Positions 53,131-64,000 of a stretch of 64,000 nucleotides of DNA are shown piece after piece. The notes beneath the pieces were generated by a model. The model had not been told where the DNA came from and did no database searches. It saw nothing but the letters and a program-made list of their open reading frames with translations. Position numbers and translations under genes: made by a program. The stretch is from Stenopsyche tienmushanensis (Eukaryota > Arthropoda > Insecta > Trichoptera > Stenopsychidae). Location: NCBI GenBank assembly GCA_008973525.1, contig WACJ01000530.1:2232001-2296000 (forward strand), read 5' to 3'. The first letter of the stretch is position 1; every line of letters starts with the position of its first letter.

Positions 53131-56100
53131 ATGAAAGACCGACTGGACGAGCTGCAAAAGGTATACTGAATCTAACGCGACATCTATGCAACTGCGTCGG
53201 ATCCCGTTTATCATTGATTTTATTTCAGAACGCGTTGGTGAAATACAAAACCAAAACGGAAGAGATCGAAATGGATATTAAATTCGATACGAAAATAGAT
53301 AATGAATTAGACGCGGTATTCAAAGAGGTAAGCCAGTGATCTGTTACTATATTTTATGACATAACGCCGCTCAAACTATGATAACAAAATCAATAATCGT
53401 AAAAATTTAGACAATCAGTGTGATTTAGTAATTCAGTCCTCGTTGATATTGACGCTTCGCTGATGTTAACGAAAGCGCTAGATTCAAAAATAGTCACATT
53501 ACGTATATTATAATTGCTTAGGCCTCGCTGCATTAATTGTGCATGGGTCAATCGGTTCACGAACAAATCTATTCGCATTGATAAACGCGTATTATGAATT
53601 AAAATCAATAGACGTTGAATTTGTCTCCGTTGGTTAAAAATTTGATGAAGAACTTCACTTTGCAACGTTAATAGCATTGTCTTCCATTCTAAATGAAACT
53701 CCGAGGTTATGCTACCTTCAATATCGAGCGAATGTATGATACAAACTTGACTGTTTGTGGTTGCACTATGATGATGATGATCTCTCTTAAATCGATCCCT
53801 AATTATCGAAGATCGTGACCTCTTCTTTTATTGGCCGAGGATGTGTCCACTGTCCATTCGTCTCTGATTTTCAAAGGGCTGCCATCCACAGAAATAGCAC
53901 TCTTGATTTGATCGGTCCAATGCATAAGGGATCGTCATTTATTCCCTTTAACGGCACTGACTATGACCAGTTTCTTCAAACTATCCTCGTCTATTCACGC
54001 CGCATGTCTAAATAATTGAAGAATGGATCGTTAACAAATTGTGGACAAATGATAACAATGCGAATGAGCTAATTAGAAACGGAAATATTTAAATCAATCC
54101 AAAACATAGTCTATCTAATGTCCAATGGTTGAAGTTGATTCTTCTTCTTTACGTGCCCTGTCCTTTAAGAACATTGGCAACCAGAAGTCCCATCTGTCTT
54201 CCCATGATGTCTTCCGTCAGCCTGATCCTATTATCCAGCACAGGAGATCAAATTTTAATTTCTTATGATATGGTCAAAGTACCTGTAGGTAGTCCTGCGT
54301 TAAGCGGTTGGACTCGTAACTCGATCATCTCGGGTTCGAATCCCACAGGAGATGTGGCTGGCAACCACATTTTTAAAAACATATATATGCCATGAAAAAC
54401 CATGTCAAAATGGTTGGTAATGATACCATAAAAAAGGGATCGCTAAAAGCCACCTCAAAAAAAAAAATGGTCAAAGTACTCCGGTTTGAACCTTTTTATG
54501 ATATTGAGAACCTCGACTTGTTTATCCATCAAAGTCAGCATCCTTCAAGCAAGTCCATGATTTCAACCCATACAGAAGGACGCTGCGCATATAGCAGATT
54601 ATTCTGCCGTTGTCACATGATTCATGTAGACAGCTTCCAAGGTATTTGAAATGTGTGACTCTCTCCAACTTCTCATTGTTAGCTCTTTAAAAAAAATTAT
54701 CATCTTCGTTGTGTTAATAGTCTGGCAACCTAAACTGAATGGTACTCAGTCGCCAGACTGTCATAATGATAGTCCAGAAACATGCCAGAACACAACTATT
54801 AAATTATCCACATATATTAGATGACCCTCAATTTATGCTGCCGCCAGGTCTCAGTATATCATTAAATACCATCCTGTAAGAACTTCAAACTGGTGATCAA
54901 TAGTACAGTGTCATCTGCATATCTGATGTTGTTGATGGATACATCGTTGACTATAATTCTGGGATTGATTTCTTCAATTGGACAGGATTTTCTCAGAGAG
55001 CAGGGAGAGTACACACCCGTCTAACTCCTCCAGCTATGTTGATGGCTTCCGTTGTGTCTTGCTCCACGCAGTACGATTCCAGTATAGATTAATTAAGAAG
55101 CAGATATTTCTTCTGTTAAGACCCACATCTTGCAATATCTGCTGCATCTTGCAATACTAAAAGAATGGAAAATATACGTTGAAAATCTCTTTAACGACAG
55201 ACATATGAAACCTGTAATACAAGTGGATAATATTTCAGCCATTACAAAAAATGAAGTCCAGCATGCAATTAATAAATCTAAAAACGGCTGGTCCAGACGA
55301 CATTCAAAGCAATATCCTAAAACAGAAGATACAGTGAATCTTTATTGGAATCAATCCGTCGACGTACGAGTTGATGGTGCATTGTCAGAAAGCATTCAAG
55401 TTTTAAGAGGCATTCGACAGGGTTGTGTACTCTATACTCGGAACATATTATAGAGGAGACCATCGGAGAGGTCGATGCCGGCATAATAATAAACGGAAGT
55501 ACTGTCAATAATATAAGATATGCGGACGATACTGTGTTGCAGGCCACAAGCCTCAATGATCTGCGAGGATTATTAAATGCAGTCGTCACGACGGGGCTGA
55601 AATTTAACATTAAAACGAAATGGTTTAGCTTTCAGCAAAAACCCAAACAGCATCGACGGAATAATCCGAATAGAAGACGATATCGCAGAGAGTGAATAAT
55701 TATAAATACCGTAAATTCAGTATTATTCCTTTGTAATTCAATGATTACCGTTTATTACAGATTGAAAAAATACGAGGATGGATAAATGAAATAAACGCAC
55801 AGACGCAAAACATGAAGATCATATATAGCAATGCAACATTTAGCACATCACCAGGTAAGACGGCGCATTATTCGTATTAAAAATCGTCAAACGGATATCT
55901 TAAAAATTATACCGCATTTATAGGACTGCAAAGTGAAATGGACTCTAACATAGCGACGAGTACAGCCCTCGGATTTAAAGCATGCGGCGCGCTGAGAGAA
56001 TTCGAATCCAAACTAGATAAATTAGAAGACAACACTGTAGTATCTCGAATCACAAAAATTCAATACGCCACCACAAAACAATTGTGCTCGGACGCTTTAA

Positions 56101-56967
56101 CAAATCATGAAAAATTTCTAACCAAATATAAACAGAGCAAAATGTCTCTTTTACAGCAACAAATGCGATTAAGTACGTATAAATATTTTTAAAATTATAT
56201 ACAGTTTGAATTATTAATAACGCAAATATTTTCAGCTAATCAATCTCTGACTGAAGAAGAATGCCAAAATCTTTTAGAAAAGAATGATGTATCACTATTT
56301 GTAAATAACGTAAGTTAAACTCAAACATTTATGAATTTAAACCCGACAAAATGCATTTTTTAATTCATTCCATGTACAATATAAATATTTTTTAGTATTG
56401 TTCAGAAACAAAAACAGCACGATTACAATTACAAGATGTAGAAATACGACATAAAGAGATTATAAAAATTGAAAACGCCTTAAAAGAAGTTAAAGAAATG
56501 TTTATACAGCTAGCGTTTTTAGTGCATAGTCAGGTATTATAATTTTTCATTCGATATCCAGTTAACATTAATTCATACGCAACGGTTATTTTTCAATATA
56601 GTTTGTAGAATATTGGATGTGTGAATAAGTTAGCGGAGAATGGGCTAGAATAACCCTATAAATGAAACTTGATTAACAGTTACCATATTTTTCTCGATTT
56701 ATAGCAAGAGCAAATTAATACAATTGAATATTTCGCTACTCAAGCTACAGGATGTGTCGATAAAGGGAACGAAGAGCTTTACAAAGGTCAAGAATCTAAA
56801 CAAAAAGCTACTAAGGTATTATCAGTTTATTCATTTAAATAGACAATATTAATAACTAATTAACAGTATTACCATAACTTTCTTTCGTATTTCAGAAAAA
56901 ACGTGCAATCATCATATGTTTGTCTGTAGGTTTAGTAATTCTTCTATTAATTTTATTCGCATTTTAA
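53131..56967 (+). CDS. Syx4: plasma-membrane syntaxin (Qa-SNARE), most like syntaxin-4, complete
   Basis: Eight exons (53131-53160, 53229-53327, 55761-55854, 55924-56172, 56236-56309, 56396-56533, 56705-56815, 56896-56967) give 288 residues, the usual syntaxin length. It starts MKDRLDELQK. An Habc region follows (IEKIRGWINEINAQTQNM onward, later TNHEKFLTKYKQSK), then the linker ECQNLLEKNDVSLFVNN. The SNARE motif (about 195-257: RHKEIIKIENALKEVKEMFI, QLAFLVHSQQEQINTIEYF) has the zero-layer Gln at about 228. The end is KKKRAIIICLSVGLVILLLI, a C-terminal anchor. The tail QATGCVDKGNEEL fits syntaxin-4 better than syntaxin-1; the paralogue call is from memory. It acts in vesicle fusion at the plasma membrane. 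AATAAA is at 56996. Intron 2 (2.4 kb) contains LINE and SINE debris. The gene is convergent with PBK. Confidence 0.88.
53685..53790 (-). repeat. family-D repeat, inverted, in syntaxin intron 2
   Basis: Reverse complement of the 51185-51350 block ('gaggttatgctaccttcaat'). Confidence 0.55.
54130..54260 (+). mobile_element. RTE-like LINE fragment
   Basis: The block 'gccctgtcctttaagaacat' to 'aaccagaagtcccatctg' is shared (inverted) with 50975-51015. Confidence 0.45.
54285..54375 (+). repeat. tRNA-derived SINE head
   Basis: Has a perfect B-box GGTTCGAATCC (about 54332-54342) and an A-box-like GCGTTAAGCGGTTGG upstream. The ends GTCCTG and CAGGAG can pair as a worn acceptor stem. The anticodon arm does not fold properly, so it is not a working tRNA gene. 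It sits among LINE fragments in syntaxin intron 2. Confidence 0.55.
55090..55695 (+). mobile_element. RTE-like LINE reverse-transcriptase fragment in syntaxin intron 2
   Basis: The plus strand reads ISAITKNEVQHAINKSKNGW, then RVDGALSESIQVLRGIRQGC (the RGIRQGC substrate-binding motif), then IIINGSTVNNIRYADDTVLQ and ATSLNDLRGLLNAV with the YADD active site. A frameshift lies near 55430. Sense orientation within the syntaxin intron. Truncated at both ends. Confidence 0.8.
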
Positions 56968-57410
56968 TTTATTTAAAATATATTTTTAATGTCAAAATAA
57001 ACATGTGTAAAGATAATTATATAATAAAAAATAGTCAATCATGTCCATTCTATCTATTAATAGTCATTTTACGATTAAAATAATTCAAAGTAGACCATTA
57101 ATCTAGTTTGATAAAAATGAGAGATTTAATTAAGCCCTCCAAACACGCAAATATCAACATAACTTATAATATTCTAGTAAAATATTTATAAAAAAAATAG
57201 ACTGACCCTACACTTTTAAAATTTAACATAAATTAATTTGCTACTATTGTACGTTGCTCGTACTATGCATCATGATACACAAATAAGATGGAGATGAAGT
57301 CATAATAATGAGAACGAAACTAGTATTGTCAAATAACAGCATAACAAAAAAATTGAACTAATGGAATGCATCATGATAAAAATTTGCACATGAAATAAAT
57401 TTATTTAGAT

Positions 57411-60400
57411 TTACGATCCAGATAAAACGTGTTTTGCGAAAGCAACCACTTCAGACGCGGCAGGTCTCGCTTTAGGATTTTCTTCGGTGGTGCAAAAAAA
57501 TAACGATAAAACATCTTGGTATGCGGAGGCGTCTATATCTGGTATGGACGGCCGTGTACCTGAAAATAGATTCAAATAAAATTAAGATCGATTTCGATCA
57601 ATTGTAAGATCATTATGAAAATAAATTCGTACCGTATGCAGCGGATGTGTTCAAACTCTTATCCTCGACTGAAGCGAACGAATCGTCAACGGAAAAGCAG
57701 GAATCTTCAAAATCAGTGTGAGGAATGTTCAATGACATCATCTCCCACATGGTGATGCCGAAGCTAAATATATCAGTCTTACTTGTGATAGGTTCGTCTA
57801 AATGCAAAACTTCAGGAGCCGCCCAACAGTGAGTTCCTATGAAAAAAATAAATTTGGCTGATATTTTGATTTATGTGATTGATAAATGTGTTGTGTGATG
57901 TTTATTGATTCGGGGCCACGCCAGCCCGCACAACAAACGTGCACGCTAGGGCGCAAAAACAAAAAAATGTCATCTATGAGGACACGCGCTTTCTCCACTA
58001 TTTGTGACCATTTCTAAGCACGGGGGGATGAACTAGCTACCCTATCAAAGTCGTAGAAGATCCCAGGAATGCATTTTTTCCCAAATTTATTACAGAAAGC
58101 CCTAAAGTTAAAGGGAATGGCCACAAGGTTTCAGTGTCCAACCGGTCCAAATTCTGGATCACTGACACAACGAAATAGCACCTTGTAATCGGACGCCATG
58201 CCCAGACATGTCCATAGAACATGATCTGCGTCCATAAACGAATCTCTGCATGGAACCTACGAAAATCGGAAAATCCTGAACTTATTATTAAAGTATGTAT
58301 ATAAATACGGGTGCATTTCATAGCACAATTAGTCGCCAATGGCTTCGCCTCTGTTCACGAAGCCTCCACCCGCTGAAACCCCAACCACCTTGTCGACCGC
58401 ACCACTCCTCTGCCCCGCCAACTGCATCACGCTGCTGCTGAGACAAGACCGCTCCGCCGCCATATTTGCTCCATTATCATGAGTGGCGTCTTATTTTTTT
58501 AATATTAATCCATCTAATATTAACTTGTTTTCAATGTCACTCTTAAGTCACAATAAAATCTATGAATGTTTATGTCTCTCGTGTATTTTTCATAAGGATG
58601 AGAATGAGGCGGTAATAGTATCCACGGGGCAAGGTAGGAGGGTGATGCAACGAGCGCCAAGACGCTTTTTTCTTAATGTCCTAAGAAGACTGATCGGGTG
58701 GGTTGTTTAAATTTTACAATCAGTCAAAAACATAGTTATTTAACCCATTGCTGCACAATACCGTCAAATCTTGTCATCGCTAGAGCACATCTGTGATTGC
58801 ATATGCAGATAAAACTTGTTCAGTTAAAACTCTCTCGCCAAATTAATCTATTGTATATCGCCTTTGGGGACACAAAAAAAAACAGGACAACAAAACAAAC
58901 CATTTATAGAATATGGCTCAAAGACTCTCAAACTTTTCCAAGTAATTTATTTAAATGGAAGAATGTGGAACCCTCCTATTATAGATTTATATAATCCCTC
59001 ATATGAACAATAGAATGGGTATTATTTGTTGTAGTATTTTTATCAAGCATTTTATTATCCATTGACAAATCTTAAAAGCGTCGTAAATTTGGCAGTTGGT
59101 CTCTTTGTTTAGATCAATTTTGTCATTTATGAGCTTCTAAAAACTTTTCAAATATATATATATGATACTCTTTAACTTAGAGTATGATTCTTTGTCGGCG
59201 AAATAATGCATTTACTATTTTTTCAATTTTCAAATGCAATAAAATAGAATACGATCCTCGGCAAAATTAAAAATGTTGAGAACGAATGCTTTCGACTCCC
59301 ATTACTCTAATACAATAACACGAGACAGAATGACCGACCCCTCATTGTGTGTTCTAGCGACGGTTTAAATATTCATGAATGGCGTCGTCAATCGGATTTA
59401 CGAGACGAGATAGAATCAGAATCTGATTGCATGTCTAAGTGTTAAAAATAGAAACACGGGATTTTATCATCAACAGGTGGAAAACGTTTTAATGGGACTT
59501 TTTACCATTTTTTCTCACTGTATTACCATAAACATAATCTTATACAAACTCAATAAAAATCTTGTTAAAAAAATGCTTTTGAGTGCAAAGGGTTAACACA
59601 AATTATGTTCTTTGTATAGAATATAAAAATTAAAAAATCATGTAATATACCTATATAATCTTCCTTCGTCTTATTTTTGTCTAAAACACCATCACTGTTG
59701 AGCGGGAGACTGACGCCAAAATCGCAGAGCTTGCATATTTCAAAATCACCATTCACAAGAATATTAAAAGATTTCACGTCTGAATGCAATATCAATACTT
59801 TTGTATGAATATAATCCAAGGCATTTCCGATATCCAGCGACATCTAAAAATCACATTTAACGCGTTTAAAAATAATATAAAAACACAGCGTAAACGTTAA
59901 AACGAACCCAATAAATTACCTTTAATATTTGATTGCTCGGATAAGGCTCCAATCCTTCCTCCCTGCGTACCTCAATCATATCACCCAATGACTTTTCACA
60001 CTTTTCCATGGCCAAGCAAGATCTACCGTCGCTCATCTTGGTGAAGTTTCTGAATCCCACTATATTGGGGTGGCTCATCTGTCTCAGCAAATCCGCCTCG
60101 GATAATAATCTCCTACCATAAACGGTCGTCTTTTCTTGCGTCTTGGCAACACGTTTCAAGGCCCATGGTGATTGACTTACGCCGACCTTGGGCGATCTTG
60201 TCATCTCAAATACAGAAACGCCTGCGAATTTAAACCACAATGCATTGATTTTGATATAATAATATGTATATATAGCGTGTATTGAATGAATGATGACGTT
60301 TTTTAAATGGACAATCATCTGATCACCACGATGTCATTTGTAATTGAGATAAAATTTTACCTGTTCCATAGCCCAGTTTCTTCAAAAATGGCGTGGGTGG

Positions 60401-60433
60401 TACTCGCAAGGGTCTGGGCGTATCGGCGGACAT
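57411..60433 (-). CDS. PBK: PBK/TOPK mitotic serine/threonine kinase, complete
   Basis: Five minus-strand exons (60433-60361, 60221-59920, 59843-59651, 57836-57633, 57559-57411) give 306 residues (human PBK 322). The N-terminus MSADTPRPLRVPPTPFLKKL leads into the Gly loop GYGTG (21-25), split by an intron as a codon of phase 1. Then come SPKVGVSQSPWALKRVA with the ATP-site Lys, SEADLLRQMSHPNIVGF with the helix-C Glu, HSDVKSFN (145-152; HSD replaces HRD, HGD in human), CDFGVSLPL (165-173), CWAAPEVL (APE, about 196-198) and FSFGITMWEMMSLNIPH. The C-terminal lobe ends AKHVLSGS. The PBK-specific SPW.LK and LAMEK-EKSL blocks exclude other kinases. The family acts in mitosis and MAPK signalling. 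AATAAA follows the stop at once. Intron 3 (1.8 kb) holds a LINE fragment. All catalytic residues are present. Confidence 0.95.
57955..58340 (-). mobile_element. LINE tail fragment in PBK intron 3
   Basis: Shares 'ccacaaggtttcagtgtcca', 'accggtcca' and 'acagaacatgatctgcgtcc' with 61560-62080, the longer copy of the same LINE. Confidence 0.6.
58341..59650. other. PBK intron 3, unassigned
   Basis: 58341-58470 is GC-rich (proline/alanine-coding in one frame) and unexplained. The rest is AT-rich with no recognised feature. Confidence 0.35.
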
Positions 60434-60774
60434 CTTATTGTATTGCGGTGTTTCAATTTAACGACACAACCTCACAGCTTCGCGGCCCGAGCAGATGAAC
60501 TTATTCAAACTGCTTTCGTTAAATTCCTTCGGATGAAACGCTCGGTCTTAACACCACAAAAAACGTCCACGAAAAACGAACAAAAATAATGACGTCCAAT
60601 TTAAAAAATAATTTATTAATAATCATTTATTAACAAAATTAATTGGCCATTATGCATATTTAATATTTTATATTAATTTAAGCACTTTACAATATATATT
60701 TTTTTAAATATTATAAGATTGCAAATGAAATTATTTTTTAATGACGGCGATTTAAATCCATTGTAAATTAAAAA
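60434..60774. other. PBK upstream region
   Basis: 5' UTR and promoter of PBK should lie here. AT-rich from 60600. No motif can be fixed. Confidence 0.4.
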
Positions 60775-60895
60775 TTATTTTAATGTTTAAACATGCACTA
60801 AAATTGAAATATTGCACATAAAAAATAATATGAAGTTTTTCCCGTATTATTTAATTGAAATAATACATTTAAAAATGTTTTTAAGTTATTTATCG
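60775..60895 (+). repeat. direct repeat, left copy
   Basis: Matches 62388-62505 over about 120 bp ('taatgtttaaacatgca', 'tttaaaaatgttttta'), in the same orientation, 1.6 kb apart. Confidence 0.7.
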
Positions 60896-60897
60896 TG

Positions 60898-61500
60898 TAT
60901 GTATATAAAAATGAATGTGTGTAGCGTGTTGTCAATATGTTTATTTGTCTGGATATATTCCTGGTAATTGCTAAGGTAAACAAAACATAGCAATCGTCGA
61001 CGTCTTATGTACTAAACAAGATACCTACAAAAGAGCTTACTGCATCAATATATTTAAACAAAACAATGGTTTTAAATGTGTGGTACGTGTATCAGCGTGT
61101 CAAAATTCAAAAAGTGAATTTTTGATATTAAAATATATTTGAATTGGGTATTTTAACGCTGAAAATTGGTATGCCTATAATTCTTCTCCGAAACATAAAT
61201 CCACCACGACATATAACAACGGTACTACATAATATCATCGGAGCTACAGTTTGAATTGAAAAAATTCAAGAAGATGATGTTGTATCACGATGATTTCGGC
61301 TGATATACTATTCAAATTGAATCGTGTGCAGTTTCCAGTGGGAGCATCAACAAATAACAGAAACACACAGGGTATGCGTGCATGCTTCTCACGTGGATAG
61401 CTATATGTGGGCTGTTCACGCCCAAATCATTTATTATCAGATGGTATGCATCATATGGAAAAGTATTGTGAATCTAAAAGCACTTCATTAGCACGGCATA
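60898..61500 (+). mobile_element. Helitron helicase C-terminal relic
   Basis: At 61165-61435 the plus strand reads KIGMPIILLRNINPPR, then VLHNIIGATV, a stop, IEKIQEDDVV, and in another frame VQFPVGASTNNRNTQGMRAC, FSRG, a stop, LYVGCSRP. This is the C-terminus of Rep/Helitron helicase (G.PI.LLRN.NP..L.NGTR; T.NK.QGQ; CFSHGQLYVA.SR). A start like TATATAAAAATGAATG is at about 60903. Dead. Confidence 0.7.
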
Positions 61501-61554
61501 AGTATAATCTTTGGGACGAATATAATAACAACATCGGGAGCCTCTTCTGATACC

Positions 61555-62080
61555 AAGTTGTGTGATTGATCCCCCTATTCGGGAAGCATGCCAACCCGCT
61601 CGCAAAGCGCACAGCATAGTGCAAAATTAAATATATAGAAAATAATTATATAAATATATGTTGTATAGGGTAGGGAAGAGTTTCGAATCTCACTTGAGCC
61701 CCAAAAAAAAAAAGGTTGCGAGCTCACTAATTATTACCGGTCGCAAGGAAGCATTTTCACAGCAGGAAGAAAGCCCCGAGGATGCATTTCCCCCTAAAAC
61801 TTTTACAAAAGCCCTAAAATTAGAAGGAATGACCACAAGGCTTCCGTGTTTAACTGGTCCTGATTTCGGACCACTGACACGACGAAGGAACGCCTCGCGA
61901 TCGGACGTTATTCCCGAACATATCCACAGAACATGGTCTGTGTCCATGATCGGATCTCCGCATGGACACTCCGAAGTTGTTGAAAGCCCAAACTTAACCA
62001 ACGAGGCCCTAAATCGCCCGTATTCGGTGAGGAACTGAGATGTCCAGTGATCCGGGATGACCAGAGACATCTCCGGTGGT
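61555..62080 (-). mobile_element. R1/Jockey-like LINE tail, longest copy
   Basis: The minus strand reads PDHWTSQFLTEYGRFRASLV, KFGLSTTSECPCGDP, MDTDHVLWICSGITSDREAF and LRRVSGPKSGPVKHGSL. It has the C-x-C ... H ... C knuckle (CPCGDP...DHVLWIC) that ends R1/Jockey-type ORF2. This copy shows that the 'SDREA...PKSGP' tail in the hAT elements is LINE-derived. Confidence 0.8.
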
Positions 62081-62387
62081 GCCTAAACGAAAGAAATCCT
62101 CCTCTATCTGGATTTATCTAAATCTTTGGGATGGGAGAAAATATAGGAAGTCTTCTGTCTAACAAAAATAACATAGCATACCCAGAACTTGGCTATCAAT
62201 TTGATGTAAAATTAAAGTACCAATAACCAGCTAAAAGATCTGAAAGTGAAGAATGAATTTCATATATAAAAACGCCATTATTTCTGGGTATGTCTGATAT
62301 AAAAGCATTTCAATAAACAGGATTAAAACTCCAACACTTTATTGTTTTAAGTGTGGTATTGCAACGCTTGCCGGGTATTCCCTAGTC

Positions 62388-62505
62388 AATTATAAAATAT
62401 TTTAATGTTTAAACATGCAATAAATTAAAATATTGCACTTAAAAAAATATATAAAATTTTTCCCATAATATTTAATTGCAATAATATATTTAAAAATGTT
62501 TTTAA
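62388..62505 (+). repeat. direct repeat, right copy
   Basis: See 60775-60895. Confidence 0.7.
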
Positions 62506-62766
62506 ATTATATTACATAAAATATTGGTTTATATAGCGTTTCGCAACATGATGCGAAATGTACTGTTATTCATAATTATGAAATAATTGATACACTATTT
62601 AAATTTACACAACGTAATTAGCAATTCCAAGAAAGAAAGCTTAATTATTCGAGCAGTTAGTTGGCATTTGATACTTCAAAGCGCGTGCATGTGACACGAA
62701 ATCTGTTTTAAAACGTATTTTTTCATAAATTTAGCATGTTTGTGTGATAAAAACCAAAAAAAAACC
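62506..62766. other. upstream region of the secreted-protein gene
   Basis: AT-rich. Promoter and 5' UTR expected; nothing specific seen. Confidence 0.35.
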
Positions 62767-64000
62767 ATGGACATGATAAGGTAAGCATTAAATTAAATAT
62801 CTTCAGAATTTATAATATAAAACTAATACTTAAAAATGATAACGGTGTCGATATTTTACAGATTAATTTTGTCACCATTGGGTATCATATTAATAAACGG
62901 ATTGATGGCACGAGGCATGCCAACAGAGTTAAATACTTCCGGACTATCAAATAAAGTGGCGAACAACGAAACAAATAAGTTGATAAATTTAGCACACACG
63001 GAAGAAAGAAAAAACAACAGCATCCTTTACGTTTATCCCGAATCTTCGAACAAGCAAGCGAAGAACATCATCTTTGTATATCCGGATAAGAACGCGTCGG
63101 CTTATTTAGCGAATTTATTCAATACGAATAGCGAAAATGCATCCACAAATCTGAATTTATCGTCAGTCGCCGAAATATAAAAATGAAGATATCGACGCAT
63201 TAAATGTTACCGTCGATAATATTGAAAGCGATACAAATTCTATGGATGATTTCATCGATCAAAATACGACGACAGTCGTTAGCGAAATCGATCGGCATTC
63301 AAATATGAACGAAAGCGTCGAAGCGACCGATATCCGTCCGCGCGATAGATTATTTCAGCTGAGTAAAATGCGCTATGAAAGACGACATAAATTCAAACCG
63401 AAAATAAAAGATGTTTCAATGAAAATTATTAACGAAACAATTCATCCAAATGTATCTGATAATGTGGACGTCCAGGACGATCAAGCAATGCGGAACGATT
63501 CGGATTTATTGGAAGCCGAAAGCAACGAATATGAAAATTTCGCTTTGATTTTACCATCGCATCAAGATGTCGTCAATGCGAGCTTTAATAATTTGGATAT
63601 TATACCGTTTACTTTGGACGATGCAGTGATTCCGTTAGAAAGCGCAGCCTAAAAGCGATTATGATTACGTCGAAGCGCCACAAACGGAAGAAAATAATAA
63701 GCCGATAAAAACAAAGCCGATTAAGAAATACAAAGGGGACTAATCTCAAAAAAGATCGTTCATATCGAACAGTCGAAAGACGATGCCGTCTTTCCCAAGA
63801 CGTATCAACTCGGACAGCGGCAAAACGATTCAGCCGCACAAATTGAGAATTTATCGATCAATCGCCCGGTGTCGATGTGGTCCGGATATTTAACGCGCGG
63901 TAGAACCGATGCTTACCAGTGCCGCTGTTTCAAAGGAAACGTCGAAACGTATTCGAGGTCTTCCGACAACGGAATTTTGTTGATAATTGGACCAATACCG
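62767..64000 (+). CDS. secreted protein of unknown function, partial, frame shifts three times
   Basis: Exon 1 (62767-62780; ATG in a good context, AAACCATGG) and exon 2 (from 62862 after TTTTACAG) join in frame to MDMIRLILSPLGIILINGLM, a signal peptide, then ARGMPTELNTSG. The chain is Asn-rich and acidic, with several N-x-S/T sites and a doubled pattern ILYVYPESSN / IIFVYPDKNA. The frame changes near 63170, again near 63650 and again near 63738. Each time coding-like sequence goes on in the new frame to the window edge (RPVSMWSGYLTRGRTDAYQC, RCFKGNVETYS). The shifts lie at or near A or G runs, so sequencing or assembly errors are as likely as decay. It runs off the window. No family recognised. 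Confidence 0.55.

Noticed and set aside
54285..54375. Functional tRNA gene
   Set aside because: The B-box is perfect but the anticodon arm does not pair and the acceptor stem is worn. The element sits in LINE debris, so it is listed as a SINE head.
61658..62038. 126-codon plus-strand gene
   Set aside because: It is the complement of the LINE tail, which reads sensibly on the minus strand (DHVLWICSGI).

Overview
The window is nuclear DNA of an animal, most probably an insect. It is AT-rich and its genes carry short GT-AG introns. The recognisable genes are metazoan (PBK/TOPK kinase, ANKRD29-type ankyrin protein, plasma-membrane syntaxin, ribosomal protein S21, C2H2 zinc-finger protein). More than half of the window looks like decayed transposons of kinds common in insects: mariner, hAT, pogo/Tigger, Helitron, R1/Jockey-like, CR1-like and RTE-like LINEs. 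There is no operon, phage or CRISPR content.

Layout. 1-17.3 kb is gene-poor: mariner pieces, a mariner-derived MITE (6.2 kb), a small CpG-rich repeat family with a terminal hairpin, a hAT element with a nested LINE (9.1-9.9 kb), a Mutator-like transposase relic (11.5 kb) and Helitron-like units. 17.3-24.1 kb (+) holds the 3' part of a C2H2 zinc-finger gene with a 5.9 kb repeat-filled intron. 24.9-25.9 kb (-) holds a complete RpS21 gene and, just downstream of it, an exon of an unidentified gene. 26-38 kb is again transposon-rich, with one candidate exon of an unknown membrane protein at 28.9 kb. 38.3-47.9 kb (+) is an ANKRD29 orthologue whose 7 kb first visible intron is packed with transposons. 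53.1-57.0 kb (+) is a complete syntaxin gene, best matching syntaxin-4. 57.4-60.4 kb (-) is a complete PBK/TOPK gene convergent with it. From 62.8 kb to the edge (+) runs a gene for a secreted protein of unknown function, whose reading frame shifts three times at or near A or G runs.

The genes belong to unrelated processes: translation (RpS21), vesicle fusion (syntaxin), mitotic kinase signalling (PBK), ankyrin-mediated binding (ANKRD29) and nucleic-acid binding (zinc finger). I see no evidence that they form one system. The most striking structure is in the repeats. A non-autonomous hAT family with 17-bp ends resembling CAGGGCCGTAACTAGGG carries the coding tail of a LINE and has spread with it. 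One copy (43184-44255) has a perfect 8-bp target duplication and a related unoccupied site elsewhere in the window (about 14.3 kb). All family assignments come from reading translations and repeats by eye; no database search was run.
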